Positions 1 to 7,750 of a stretch of DNA of 38,109 nt are shown here, one piece after another (the stretch's first letter is position 1; every line of letters starts with the position of its first letter). The position numbers and the translations under genes are program-made. Below the pieces are notes generated by a model. That model did not search any database. It was not told the DNA's origin and saw only the letters and a program-made list of their open reading frames with translations. Source of the DNA: Bacteroidota bacterium (GTDB taxonomy: Bacteria; Bacteroidota; Bacteroidia; Chitinophagales; Chitinophagaceae); assembly GCA_018268055.1 (NCBI GenBank), contig JAFDXF010000052.1, positions 1 to 38,109 of the forward strand, written 5' to 3'.

Positions 1-35
1 ATACTTTGTACCATACAAACAGCACAAACGTCGGC

Positions 36-124
36 CAACGATAAAGTATACCGACAAGCCCGCCAATATCTTTTAACTACGGGCTTTTTTTAGGTGGGCT
101 TGTCGGATACTTTTATAAGAGTTG
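36..124. repeat. Long imperfect inverted repeat with a nested terminator-like hairpin
   Basis: Arms at about 36-64 and 93-124 pair almost throughout: CAAC with GTTG at the outside, then an AT-rich stretch, then CCGACAAGCCCGCC (51-64) against GGTGGGCTTGTCGG (93-106) with one mismatch. A few unpaired bases lie in the arms. Nested inside, AAGCCCG (56-62) can instead pair with CGGGCTT (80-86), which is followed by a T run; this looks like an intrinsic terminator for a + strand gene left of the window. The two pairings exclude each other. The outer shape resembles an integron attC site, but the ends do not match the attC core consensus, so the element type is unassigned. Confidence 0.5.
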
Positions 125-262
125 TGTGCCATACCACCCAGCAGTTCCATCAATGTTGGGGCGACAGGAAAATGTTTTAGTACCAACAAATAATAGCTTG
201 TTTGAAACGAAAAAAATAAAGCAGCACGAAAAAAAAATAATTAACTTCAAAAAACAAAAATT
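125..262. other. Intergenic, no gene seen
   Basis: No open frame, RNA gene or exact TAnnTTTG box was found between the palindrome and the dioxygenase gene. The last 60 bases before the start codon are very A-rich, as is common for untranslated leaders in Bacteroidota. Confidence 0.4.
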
Positions 263-1276
263 ATGGAAAGGAAAAAATTTATCCGAAATTCAATTGGGCT
301 GGTAAGTGTTGCAGCAATTGCAGATGCTTGTAAAAAGAGTGACACAGGTTCAAGTAGTGCATCTGTTACTGCACTTACTTGTGCAAGTTCAGTTTTTTCT
401 TCAACTCCAGTTAGTGGTACAGCTTTTTCCGGAACAGGAACTGTTCCCTACACTGGCGGTAATGGAGCTGCTTATTCGGCAGGGTCAGCAATTGCATCCA
501 CTGGTGTTACAGGGCTTACAGCAACCCTTGTAGCTGGAACTTTGGCTAATGGAACAGGCAATATTGTTTACACTATAACGGGTACACCAGCATCATCAGG
601 TACAGCCAATTTTGCCATAAGTTTTGGTGGACAAAGTTGTAGTATGGCAGTTACTGTTAATGCCGCATCAGGGTCTTGTGTAGTAGCTCCTGTTGAAACA
701 GAAGGACCTTACCCATATCCGGGTGGAGAGATAAACAACCCATTAAATATTAGTAATATCAAAGGCGACCGTACAGGAGTTGCGTTTTCACTTACAATTA
801 AATTGGTTAACACAAATGCCAGTTGTGCCGCCTTAACAGGATACCGAGTTGATATATGGCATTGCGATAGAAGGGGCTACTACTCTGGTTATGCTAATCA
901 GCCGGGTGTTGACGGAACATTAAGTTATGTAGGTTCTACATGGCTTCGTGGCTATCAAACTACGGACGCCAGTGGTAATGTAACTTTCTTAACAATTTTC
1001 CCCGGTTGGTACACTTCAAGAGCCTGTCATATCCATGTTGAAATATACAATGCATCTAATCAAGTGGTAAAAATTACACAATTAGCATTTCCGCAAGCTA
1101 TAGGCGATGCTGTAGCAGTGCTTACCAGTCCGCAATATAACGGAACAGTAAACCCTACTACAAATGCAACTGATTCTGTTTTCAGCGATTCAATAGCACA
1201 AAATCAGTTGCTGACATTGTCTGGGAGTATAGCTGCAGGTTATACCAGCACACATGTAATTGGTATTGCTGTATAA
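263..1276 (+). CDS. Intradiol ring-cleavage dioxygenase-like lipoprotein with surface repeat domain
   Basis: The C-terminal half (about 140-337) is an intradiol dioxygenase fold: a GPYPYPGG segment near 149, DIWHCDRRGYYSGY near 197-210, and FPGWYTSRACHIHVE near 246-260. In protocatechuate and catechol dioxygenases Fe(III) is held by two Tyr and two His. Here Y250, H256 and H258 fit, with a second Tyr in the YYSGY stretch. The N-terminus is a short hydrophobic signal ending at C23, so a lipoprotein is likely; the basic start (ERKKFIR) is only loosely Tat-like. Residues 38-135 are a Gly/Thr/Ser-rich Ig-like repeat of the GVTGLTATL type seen in Bacteroidota surface proteins. The start is an ATG with an A-rich leader. 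Substrate is unknown; related extracytoplasmic members are often of unproven activity. No aromatic-pathway partner gene is adjacent. Confidence 0.85.
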   Translation: MERKKFIRNSIGLVSVAAIADACKKSDTGSSSASVTALTCASSVFSSTPVSGTAFSGTGTVPYTGGNGAAYSAGSAIASTGVTGLTATLVAGTLANGTGNIVYTITGTPASSGTANFAISFGGQSCSMAVTVNAASGSCVVAPVETEGPYPYPGGEINNPLNISNIKGDRTGVAFSLTIKLVNTNASCAALTGYRVDIWHCDRRGYYSGYANQPGVDGTLSYVGSTWLRGYQTTDASGNVTFLTIFPGWYTSRACHIHVEIYNASNQVVKITQLAFPQAIGDAVAVLTSPQYNGTVNPTTNATDSVFSDSIAQNQLLTLSGSIAAGYTSTHVIGIAV

Positions 1277-1303
1277 TAGACATTTAAACAACACATTAAA
1301 TAA

Positions 1304-1338
1304 AAGAGGGTTTGAAGTTAATCACTTTCAGCCCTCTT
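1304..1338. terminator. Stem-loop between the dioxygenase and the next gene
   Basis: AAGAGGG (1304-1310) pairs with CCCTCTT (1332-1338), and pairing continues inward with wobbles around a small loop. The U-tract is better on the minus strand (TTTTATTT) than on the plus strand, where A residues follow. It may be a weak bidirectional terminator or an mRNA-stabilising 3' hairpin for the dioxygenase transcript. Confidence 0.5.
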
Positions 1339-1351
1339 AAAAATTTAGAAC

Positions 1352-1864
1352 ATGCCAAAAGCTTTGATAAAAGTTTCCTACAAGCAAAATTTTGATACTG
1401 GAGCAACAACCGATTTTGAAAAAAATATACTACACTATTCCTATCAGGAATACAAAATGAAACAGCAAGCCTATAATCCTGATGGCACTATAACAACTTT
1501 TACAACTTTAAAGGCAAAAGACGGCAGAGCTAACTCACTGCATTATAAAATAGGTTTTGCTGTAATTGGTATTATAGAGAAATTAAATAAAACAATTACC
1601 ATTATACAGGATGGAGAGCAACAGGCTATTAAATTTGATGTACACCGTTTTGAAATAATTGAATCGGACATCAATAATCCAGAGAAACATAAAGTAGCCA
1701 TTCATTATATTTCAGACGATTTAACTTTGTATGAAACATTTGGTAATTATTTACTTGTAGCCTATGGCGACACTACTACTGTTGAAGCCGACAAACCAAC
1801 AGAAACCTTCTTGCTCAAAGTACAACCAGGTATGAACATTGTAGCCTACAAAGAACTTCAATGA
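1352..1864 (+). CDS. Hypothetical protein, 170 aa
   Basis: I do not recognise this family. The protein has no signal peptide and no membrane segment, and its pattern is mostly alternating beta strands. The middle holds IIEKLNKTITIIQDGEQ (about 74-90), and the C-terminus is VQPGMNIVAYKEL. It lies 75 bp after the dioxygenase in the same direction, separated by a stem-loop, so co-transcription is possible but not shown. The ATG at 1352 is the first start in the frame. With the dioxygenase it forms a two-gene block flanked on both sides by palindrome-rich non-coding DNA. Confidence 0.6.
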   Translation: MPKALIKVSYKQNFDTGATTDFEKNILHYSYQEYKMKQQAYNPDGTITTFTTLKAKDGRANSLHYKIGFAVIGIIEKLNKTITIIQDGEQQAIKFDVHRFEIIESDINNPEKHKVAIHYISDDLTLYETFGNYLLVAYGDTTTVEADKPTETFLLKVQPGMNIVAYKELQ

Positions 1865-2228
1865 CGGCGAAAAAGTGCGGCACATAACATTGGTATTGCC
1901 AATAGTGGGGCTTGACATTGGAGCAATGAGCAGCGTTAATTCTGCTGTACTGCGGTTCGGGGCTTGACCTGCAAAGCCCAGCTTTAGTTCTTATTATTTA
2001 TCTTTAGCAAAAAGCCAGGTAGTTGTTCCGGCGGACGGGAATTCTATTTCCCCACCATCGGCAATACCTGGCCGTTGAACCAACATTGCTTTCAGCAATG
2101 AGTTAAAGCGAGTTTCGTTAGATTTGGGGTTACAAAATTTTTAGTTATGGAAAAAAAACGCTAACGCCCTGTCTCGCCCTAAAATAATTTTCCGAAATTT
2201 CGTCATCCGATAGAAGAAAGAAGCATGA
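1865..2228. repeat. Non-coding stretch with a series of imperfect inverted repeats
   Basis: This 364-bp gap between two gene ends holds several foldable units. TAAC (1885-1888) faces GTTA (1935-1938), with ATTGCCAAT (1895-1903) against ATTGGAGCAAT (1917-1927) inside. GGGCTT (1960-1965) faces AAGCCC (1974-1979). GCCAGGTA (2014-2021) faces TACCTGGC (2065-2072), with further inner pairing. CATTGCT (2084-2090) faces AGCAATG (2094-2100) with a 3-base loop. The 10-mer GGGGCTTGAC occurs twice (1907-1916, 1959-1968), and a near copy, GGGCTTGTC, lies in the palindrome at the left edge. No coding potential was seen. Confidence 0.55.
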
Positions 2229-3089
2229 TCAACTCCACTCCTCTTTGTCTGCTTTATCTTGTGCTTTGTTGATGCGTGAGGCTACCATTATACTTGCTTC
2301 ATACAAGAGATATAGCGGTATGGTAACTATGGTAAGGCTGAACGGATCGGTAGATGGTGTAATGATGGCCGCAGCTATCAGTATGATGACAAAAGCATGA
2401 CGACGATATTTGCGCAGAAAACTGGCTTTTACAATTCCAATCTTTGCCAGCACCATTACCAACAATGGCATTTGAAATAACACACCAATACCCACTGTAG
2501 TATAAATCAGATTTTCTAAATAATCTGAAAACGAAGGCATAATAACTATCTGAGGGCTTAGTTTAAAATTGAAATAAAAATTCACCATAAATGGAGTTAG
2601 GATATAATATCCAAATGCAACGCCTGCAAAAAAAAGAAGAGATACCCAAAGTATAACACCTCTTGTTTTTTTTCGTTCTTTATCCGACAAGGCAGGTTTT
2701 ACAAAACGCCAAAACTCCCAGAAAATATAAGGGAAGGCAATCACAAAGCCTCCTATAAAACCCAAAGTGAAATAGGAAATAAACTGTCCGGTCATTTGGT
2801 TTTCCAAAAACTTTGCTTCAACAGGTGGGAAACACAACGTTTCACCAATACCGATACTATGCCCGAGCGAGCATAGCCATCTTGAAGAAATAAAATCGGC
2901 ACGAGTAGGCGCCATCAATACAACATCTACTATTTGATTGGCAAAAATTAAAACAATCACACAACCGATCAATATCGCAATGACTGAACGAATCAAATGC
3001 CAGCGTAAAACTTCCAGGTGATCTATGAAAGACATTTCAGCTGTATCAGAGCCGTTATTCCGTTTATTTAAAAAATCGAGTAGCGCCAT
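2229..3089 (-). CDS. tatC: Twin-arginine translocase subunit TatC
   Basis: TatC is the multi-spanning inner-membrane receptor that binds twin-arginine signal peptides of folded proteins. Six hydrophobic segments fit the family (about 33-53, 105-127, 143-163, 195-217, 230-245, 250-268). The family signature is visible: SFIDHLEVLRWHLIR near 20-34, with E25 in the signal-binding cytoplasmic tip, and FPYIFWEFWRFVKPAL near 119-134 followed by the charged SDKERKK. An extended periplasmic loop between TM1 and TM2 (about 60-100) is usual for Bacteroidota. At 286 aa it is longer than E. coli TatC (258). It starts at an ATG just downstream of a minus-strand -7 box. It follows the CorC-like gene by 51 bp. 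No tatA/B gene is present in the window. Confidence 0.95.
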   Translation of the reverse strand: MALLDFLNKRNNGSDTAEMSFIDHLEVLRWHLIRSVIAILIGCVIVLIFANQIVDVVLMAPTRADFISSRWLCSLGHSIGIGETLCFPPVEAKFLENQMTGQFISYFTLGFIGGFVIAFPYIFWEFWRFVKPALSDKERKKTRGVILWVSLLFFAGVAFGYYILTPFMVNFYFNFKLSPQIVIMPSFSDYLENLIYTTVGIGVLFQMPLLVMVLAKIGIVKASFLRKYRRHAFVIILIAAAIITPSTDPFSLTIVTIPLYLLYEASIMVASRINKAQDKADKEEWS

Positions 3090-3102
3090 TGAATTAGAAT
3101 CG

Positions 3103-3110
3103 CAAAGATA
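3103..3110 (-). promoter_or_regulatory. -7 promoter box for tatC
   Basis: The minus strand reads TATCTTTG, an exact match to the Bacteroidota TAnnTTTG box, 13 bases before the tatC ATG. No clear -33 TTG was found at the expected distance, so this is a candidate internal promoter in the gmk-corC-tatC run. Confidence 0.4.
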
Positions 3111-3140
3111 AGGTTGGGTTGATTATAGAATTAGTCTTCT

Positions 3141-4391
3141 TTATTTCAGTTTCTTCATTTTTACCATTTCTATTCTCGTATCACTCACGCTGATAATATC
3201 ATATTCGTAATTGTTAATTATAATGCGTTCTTTTTGATGCGGAATGGTTTCGTGGTGATTAATGATATATCCTGAAAGTGTTTCTGTATTTTCTTCGCCA
3301 AAATCAAATCCATATTTATTTTCTAAATAGTCCAGCTCTAATCGGCCACTGAATATGTATTCATTTTCGGCAAGTTGTTTTGCAACAAATTCTTCGGTAT
3401 CATATTCATCCTGGATTTCACCGAACAATTCTTCCAGCACGTCTTCCATTGTGATAATACCGGCCGTGCCACCAAATTCATCTACCACCCATGCAATACT
3501 TTTTCGCTCTTTAGTCAGCTTACTAATCAAATCTGTAGCGCTCATACTTTCCGGCACAGCAGGAATGGGTATTAACATCGATTGCAATGTCTGAGGCTTT
3601 TTAAACAAGCCCAACTGATGTACATATCCAACGATATGGTCAATATTGCCATTATAAACAACGAGTTTGCTCAATCTTGTTTCTTCAAATTTTTTCCGAA
3701 TCTCCTCGACAGAAGCATTATTTTCTATACCGATTATTTCTTTTCTGGGCACCAAGCATTGGCGAATTCTTATTTTGGGCAACTCTTGAGCATTCTCCAT
3801 CAACTGTGCATTTCTTTCCTGTCTTTCATCATCGGGCTGCGGCTCAAATAGATGTTTCAAATCACTACGGTTCAACGAAATTTTATTTTTGGACATTCTA
3901 ATACCAAAAACATATTTCAACACCCATTCAGCCAGTTTAATTAATGATGCCGTAAGCGGATAAAGTAATTTATAAAATATATTGATGACTTCGGATAATC
4001 CTGTTAGCAACTGATTACTATGTGCTCTAAAATATGCTCTCGGAATGAACTCGGCAAATACTAATACCACCAAAGTGGTTAATGCAATTTCAAATATTAA
4101 ATGAAAAACTTCATTATCAATATGTAAATAATTCCAAATAGGATGCATTACATTACTCAGTTGCAGCCCAAGAAAAGTGAGAAAAATAGTGTACCCGATC
4201 ATGGTAGTACCTAAAAATAAATCGGGTGTTTCTATTAGTCGTGAAATAATAGCCCAACTACTTTTGTTTTGCTTCTTTTTGAGTTCCAGATTCAATCGAT
4301 TGGCGCTGTAATAGGCCATTTCTATACCGGCAAAAAAGCCCATCAATAAAATGGTGCCTATAAAAAATAATATCAACTTCCACTCTATCAT
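3141..4391 (-). CDS. CorC/HlyC-type transporter-associated protein (DUF21-CBS-CorC_HlyC)
   Basis: Three modules are visible in order: an N-terminal DUF21/CNNM membrane region (about 1-180) with hydrophobic spans and the family's ANRLNLELKKKQ stretch near 31-42; a CBS pair (about 205-325) containing PRKEIIGIE and the WVVDEFGGTAGIITMEDVLE block near 303-322; and a C-terminal CorC_HlyC domain (about 335-416). Relatives are linked to Mg2+/Co2+ efflux or ion homeostasis; the older 'hemolysin' label is not supported here. Length (416 aa) is normal. It lies between gmk (65 bp upstream) and tatC (51 bp downstream), all on the minus strand, so a shared transcript is plausible. Confidence 0.88.
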   Translation of the reverse strand: MIEWKLILFFIGTILLMGFFAGIEMAYYSANRLNLELKKKQNKSSWAIISRLIETPDLFLGTTMIGYTIFLTFLGLQLSNVMHPIWNYLHIDNEVFHLIFEIALTTLVVLVFAEFIPRAYFRAHSNQLLTGLSEVINIFYKLLYPLTASLIKLAEWVLKYVFGIRMSKNKISLNRSDLKHLFEPQPDDERQERNAQLMENAQELPKIRIRQCLVPRKEIIGIENNASVEEIRKKFEETRLSKLVVYNGNIDHIVGYVHQLGLFKKPQTLQSMLIPIPAVPESMSATDLISKLTKERKSIAWVVDEFGGTAGIITMEDVLEELFGEIQDEYDTEEFVAKQLAENEYIFSGRLELDYLENKYGFDFGEENTETLSGYIINHHETIPHQKERIIINNYEYDIISVSDTRIEMVKMKKLK

Positions 4392-4456
4392 ATTGCGAAG
4401 ATAATCAACTGAATTGTTATCAAAATGTAATGCATTATTCCGGTTTATCAGTAAGA

Positions 4457-5035
4457 TTATGCATCTAAAAACTTACGTATAATGCGTTCTGCTTCTCTGC
4501 AAGCAGTTTCTAAATTATCGTTTAAAATAATGTGATCAAATTGATCTTGAAATGTGAGTTCATAAGCTGCCTTGCTAAGGCGTGCTTTTAATGATTCCGG
4601 GGATTCTGTTCCTCTCGCTTTTAGTCTGCGTTCCAATTCTTCTAACGATGGAGGCAGAATAAAAAGTGATAAAGAATGTTCTCTGTATAGGTGCTGAATA
4701 TTCAGCCCGCCTTTTACATCCACATCGAGCAATGGTGTTTTATGATGCTTCCAAACACGTTCTAATTCTACTTTCAAAGTACCATAATATCTGTCTTGAT
4801 ATACCATTTCCCATTCGGCAAACTCATTATTGTCAACCCGCCTTTTAAATTCATCTACCGAAATAAAATAATAATCTACGCCATGCTTTTCTTTGTTGCG
4901 TGGCGGCCTCGTAGCACAAGAAATGGAAAAAACCAACTGTGCCGGAAATGTTTGTAATAGATGTTTTGTGATGGATGTTTTTCCTGCTCCTGAAGGGGCT
5001 GCAATGATTACTATTTTCTTTGAAAGGTCTGCCAT
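4457..5035 (-). CDS. gmk: Guanylate kinase
   Basis: This enzyme phosphorylates GMP or dGMP with ATP in the cytoplasm. The P-loop IIAAPSGAGKTSI is close to the N-terminus. The GMP-binding region is typical: SCATRPPRNKEKHGVDYYFI, then EFAEWEMVYQDRYYGT, and later LLDVDVKGGLNI. The C-terminal FILPPSLEELERRLKARGTE lid segment is also present. The frame opens with a TTG at 5041, but the ATG at 5035 (MADLSKK) is the better start and gives 192 aa, the usual size. It is the first gene of the minus-strand run gmk-corC-like-tatC. Confidence 0.95.
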   Translation of the reverse strand: MADLSKKIVIIAAPSGAGKTSITKHLLQTFPAQLVFSISCATRPPRNKEKHGVDYYFISVDEFKRRVDNNEFAEWEMVYQDRYYGTLKVELERVWKHHKTPLLDVDVKGGLNIQHLYREHSLSLFILPPSLEELERRLKARGTESPESLKARLSKAAYELTFQDQFDHIILNDNLETACREAERIIRKFLDA

Positions 5036-5090
5036 AAGCAAAGAAAAGAAAAGAAACTGTATTCGTCAACATTGCATATTTAAAAATAAA

Positions 5091-5117
5091 AAAACCGGCT
5101 CTGAGTAGAACCGGCTT
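5091..5117 (-). terminator. Intrinsic terminator of the DUF4920 gene
   Basis: On the minus strand CCGGTTCT, loop ACTC, AGAGCCGG form a strong stem with one G-U pair, followed by seven T and then an A/T-rich run. It lies 23 bases after the stop of the DUF4920 gene and before gmk, so it separates the two transcription units. Confidence 0.8.
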
Positions 5118-5139
5118 CGTACATTTTTTAAATTGAATA

Positions 5140-5619
5140 TTATTCAACCACCAGAATTCCTTTGGCAGTAACTCTGATTTCATTTTTAGGATCTTTAATA
5201 GCCGCAATTTCTGCTTCTGTTTTGCCTGCATCTTCCGCATAATGCTTTAACTCGGCAACAGATGTCGTTTTCTTCGCTACAGTTCCATCTATTACAACGG
5301 TTTTACCTTTTGCAGCAACCGGCAGAAAGAAACCATAGTCTTTCATTTTTACCATTGCCGTTTCACCATTGGGCAATTCCAATGTTAACCAGCAACCTTT
5401 TTTGGAACACACATCCACCACTTTAGCTTTCACTTTCAAATCTATTGATTCGGTATTTCCGGCTTTCAGTTTCGCTACTATTTCATTTAATTGAATAGCG
5501 TCATCTTGTGTAATTTTTTCGCCATACCAATCGCCTGCTTTTGCATCTCCTGCAGGTGGTTGAGCATTAGCAGCAAGTCCAAGACCTGCAACAAATAGTG
5601 TGATAAATAACTTCTTCAT
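5140..5619 (-). CDS. Secreted DUF4920 domain protein
   Basis: A 159-aa protein with a clear signal peptide (MKKLFITLFVAGLGLAANAQ, cleavage after Ala or Gln near 19-20). The mature part matches my recollection of DUF4920: GDWYGEKI near 29-36, then VVDVCSKKGCWLTLEL with the paired Cys C71 and C76, then MVKMKDYGFFLPV. The CxxxGCW motif suggests a metal- or redox-related site, but the function is unknown. It is likely periplasmic. It has its own terminator and lies 61 bp after the peroxidase gene on the same strand. Confidence 0.8.
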   Translation of the reverse strand: MKKLFITLFVAGLGLAANAQPPAGDAKAGDWYGEKITQDDAIQLNEIVAKLKAGNTESIDLKVKAKVVDVCSKKGCWLTLELPNGETAMVKMKDYGFFLPVAAKGKTVVIDGTVAKKTTSVAELKHYAEDAGKTEAEIAAIKDPKNEIRVTAKGILVVE

Positions 5620-5680
5620 ATTGGTTTATTTTAATTTTTTCAGTGGGTGGTAAAGATATATTTTATTTTGAAATGGTTGC

Positions 5681-6733
5681 TTATTGAGGCAAAATAGGTT
5701 TCTCAAAATTTTCAAAAGGTGTAGATATCGCATTTAAAAATGCAATAAGAGCCTGCTTTTCTCTGTTTTTTAGGTTAATTGGTTTTAATAAAGAACTTAT
5801 AGCTCCTTCACTTTTTGTTTTAATTAATTGATTTATGATTGCTTTCATATTAGTGTGTTTTCCATCGTGCATCCAAGGGCCCGTATGCATCACATCTCGC
5901 AAAGAAGGTGTTTTGAATTTCCCCATATCCTCCTCACGGTGTGTAACTTTATAATATCCTTCATCGGTACCGGAAAATCCGATATTGTGAAATTGATTAT
6001 CTGTAAAAAGCGGGCCGCTATGGCAGTTCATACAACCGGCTTTTGTACGAAATAAGTGCAGCCCTTTCAATTCTTGATCTGAGAGTGCAGTCTTGTCTCC
6101 TTCCAAAAATCTATCAAAACGGCTTTTTGCGCTTGTAACGGTTTGTTCAAAGACAGCAATTGCATCAGTCAACCTATCTGGATTTATTCTTTCATCACCA
6201 TACACTTTTTTAAACATTTCGCGATAGCCTTTTATCTTCCTGAGTTTAATCATTAAGTCAGGCATTTCACTATTCATCTCCGATTCGCTTACGATGGGAG
6301 AAAATGCCTGATCCTGTAAACTACTTGCTCTGCCATCCCAAAAAAGTTTGTGATACACCCAACTGTTGGCAATCGTTGGTGCATTTCTTTTGGTTAAAGC
6401 GCCTTCGTGCCCTGTCGAGTTCTCTTTACCATCTGTCCAGTTCTTTTCGGGTAAATGACAGCTTGCGCAACTTATTTTATCAGAGCTACTCAATCTTGCA
6501 TCAAAAAACAATGCCTTACCCAATTCAATTTTATCTTTCAAAGAATCTTTCAGGTGCTCTATCGGGCTTTGTGGCAACATGCTCAATTCAGTCCATTGAA
6601 CACCCTCTGCCACATTGGGCTTTGGCCACCGCGAAGATGGGCGTGAATAAATCTCTCTCAACCTTTCTTTATTGAAAGAGTAAGCAGCGAAGATGAATAG
6701 AATAAAGAATAAAATAACGGCCGACTTTCGCAT
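5681..6733 (-). CDS. Di-haem cytochrome-c peroxidase (CcpA/MauG family)
   Basis: Two c-type haem motifs, CASCH (C89, C92, H93) and CMNCH (C234, C237, H238), are spaced as in bacterial di-haem peroxidases. Family segments such as LGKALFFDARLSSSDKISC, FWDGRASSLQDQA, KFKTPSLRDV and the MHDG stretch (M298) are present. A single N-terminal hydrophobic segment (about 5-19) is a signal or anchor, so the enzyme acts in the periplasm, reducing H2O2 with electrons from small carriers; a MauG-like oxidative role cannot be excluded. The frame opens at a TTG inside the upstream gene, but the ATG at 6733 gives 350 aa and leaves an 8-bp gap to the AraC-type gene. The two are therefore probably co-transcribed. 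Confidence 0.9.
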   Translation of the reverse strand: MRKSAVILFFILFIFAAYSFNKERLREIYSRPSSRWPKPNVAEGVQWTELSMLPQSPIEHLKDSLKDKIELGKALFFDARLSSSDKISCASCHLPEKNWTDGKENSTGHEGALTKRNAPTIANSWVYHKLFWDGRASSLQDQAFSPIVSESEMNSEMPDLMIKLRKIKGYREMFKKVYGDERINPDRLTDAIAVFEQTVTSAKSRFDRFLEGDKTALSDQELKGLHLFRTKAGCMNCHSGPLFTDNQFHNIGFSGTDEGYYKVTHREEDMGKFKTPSLRDVMHTGPWMHDGKHTNMKAIINQLIKTKSEGAISSLLKPINLKNREKQALIAFLNAISTPFENFEKPILPQ

Positions 6734-6741
6734 CAGCAAAT

Positions 6742-7638
6742 TTAAGCTCTGAGTAGTAGTTCGCAAGGCTTTAGGCCGGTATGCTTCTTAAATGCAGTAG
6801 AAAAATGTGATATAGATGAATAGCCCAGCAACATAGAAACTTCGGTAACACTCAATCCTTTTTCATACAAAAGATATTTAGCGTGCTCCATACGCTGACT
6901 TTGATAAAAGTCGAAAACCGTAGTGCCGAAAAGTTCCTTAAATCCTTTTTTCAGATAACATTCATTGATCGCCACTTTACGACTTAATTCTTTAATCGTA
7001 ATCGGCTCGCCGATATGCTGAATCAGCACTTCTCTTGCTTTTATTATTTTTTCGCGGTCTGCTTCGTTGGCAAGGAATTTACAGTTTACCGTATCAATTC
7101 CTTTTTCACCCAACATACAATCTAAACTGTACAACAACAGCATTTGTGTTTGCGCATTGACGAATATATTTTCCATGGTATCCGTATAGCTGTGATTAAG
7201 CAAAGCTTCTAATACCATTCTTATTTTACCGCAAAGGGGTAATGTTTTGCTGAATGTAGTAGTATGTCTGAAATGTAAGATATCATCTGTAATATTATCA
7301 GTGGTCTTTCTAGGTTTTACAAACTGTCCTAATTGTTTTGCCGAAAAACGAAAACTCACCACATCCACACTATCCACATGATCTATGCAAGTGGAAGATT
7401 CGCTATAGCGACACATATCACATTCGGTATTCTTCTTTTTGCAATAAACATTTCCGCTAAAACAGTATTTCAGTTCAAGGTAATTTTCTTTAGACTTATT
7501 TCCTTCAAAATGGTAAGTCAACATACCTATATCTTCTACATTCCACTGGTTGGGTCTTCGGTATCTTTTAATATTATACTGAACCGATCCCGGAATAGGT
7601 TGATTTTTTTCCTGAATCAAACTCATCTCTCCTTGCAT
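6742..7638 (-). CDS. AraC-family regulator with N-terminal Cys cluster
   Basis: The C-terminal ~100 residues are a double HTH AraC domain: EPITIKELSRKVAINECYLKKG, then FKELFGTTVFDFYQSQRM, and the second HTH SVTEVSMLLGYSSISHFS ending in FKKHTGLKP. The N-terminal sensory part holds closely spaced cysteines (CKKKNTECDMCRYSESSTC), spaced Cx6C, Cx2C and Cx7C, which could bind a metal or sense redox state; this is inference. The frame extends to a TTG at 7698, but that codon lies within a -7 box, so it is unlikely. GTG at 7686 would be almost leaderless; I take the ATG at 7638 (298 aa). The peroxidase gene follows by 8 bp, so control of peroxidase expression is a reasonable guess. Confidence 0.85.
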   Translation of the reverse strand: MQGEMSLIQEKNQPIPGSVQYNIKRYRRPNQWNVEDIGMLTYHFEGNKSKENYLELKYCFSGNVYCKKKNTECDMCRYSESSTCIDHVDSVDVVSFRFSAKQLGQFVKPRKTTDNITDDILHFRHTTTFSKTLPLCGKIRMVLEALLNHSYTDTMENIFVNAQTQMLLLYSLDCMLGEKGIDTVNCKFLANEADREKIIKAREVLIQHIGEPITIKELSRKVAINECYLKKGFKELFGTTVFDFYQSQRMEHAKYLLYEKGLSVTEVSMLLGYSSISHFSTAFKKHTGLKPCELLLRA

Positions 7639-7695
7639 CAAAGGACGCTTGTAAGCTAAAGATAATATATCGTTGTTAGTATTCACTTTGGATTG

Positions 7696-7703
7696 CAAAT
7701 TTA
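7696..7703 (-). promoter_or_regulatory. -7 promoter box for the AraC-peroxidase unit
   Basis: The minus strand reads TAAATTTG, an exact TAnnTTTG match. It overlaps the TTG at 7698, which argues against that start and for GTG 7686 or ATG 7638. No clear -33 element was seen at the usual distance. Confidence 0.45.
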
Positions 7704-7708
7704 CAGAT

Positions 7709-7750
7709 TAAACATTGAAATCTGAAGCCTTTGGGCAAAAACAATGTTTA
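7709..7750. promoter_or_regulatory. Possible operator: 9-bp inverted repeat upstream of the AraC gene
   Basis: TAAACATTG (7709-7717) and CAATGTTTA (7742-7750) form a perfect inverted repeat with a 24-bp spacer, just upstream of the -7 box of the AraC-type gene. The position suits binding by a dimeric activator or autoregulator. Assignment to this protein is inference. Confidence 0.4.

Noticed and set aside
36..124. Canonical integron attC site
   Set aside because: The ends are CAAC/GTTGTGT, which does not fit RYYYAAC/GTTRRRY, and no integrase is present. Kept only as an unassigned palindrome.
5091..5117. Direct repeat AACCGGCT
   Set aside because: The repetition is explained by the two arms of the intrinsic terminator, which contain the self-complementary CCGG.
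4851..5240. 129-codon open frame on the minus strand overlapping gmk and the DUF4920 gene
   Set aside because: It crosses a clear terminator, overlaps two well-supported genes in another frame, and shows no family pattern.
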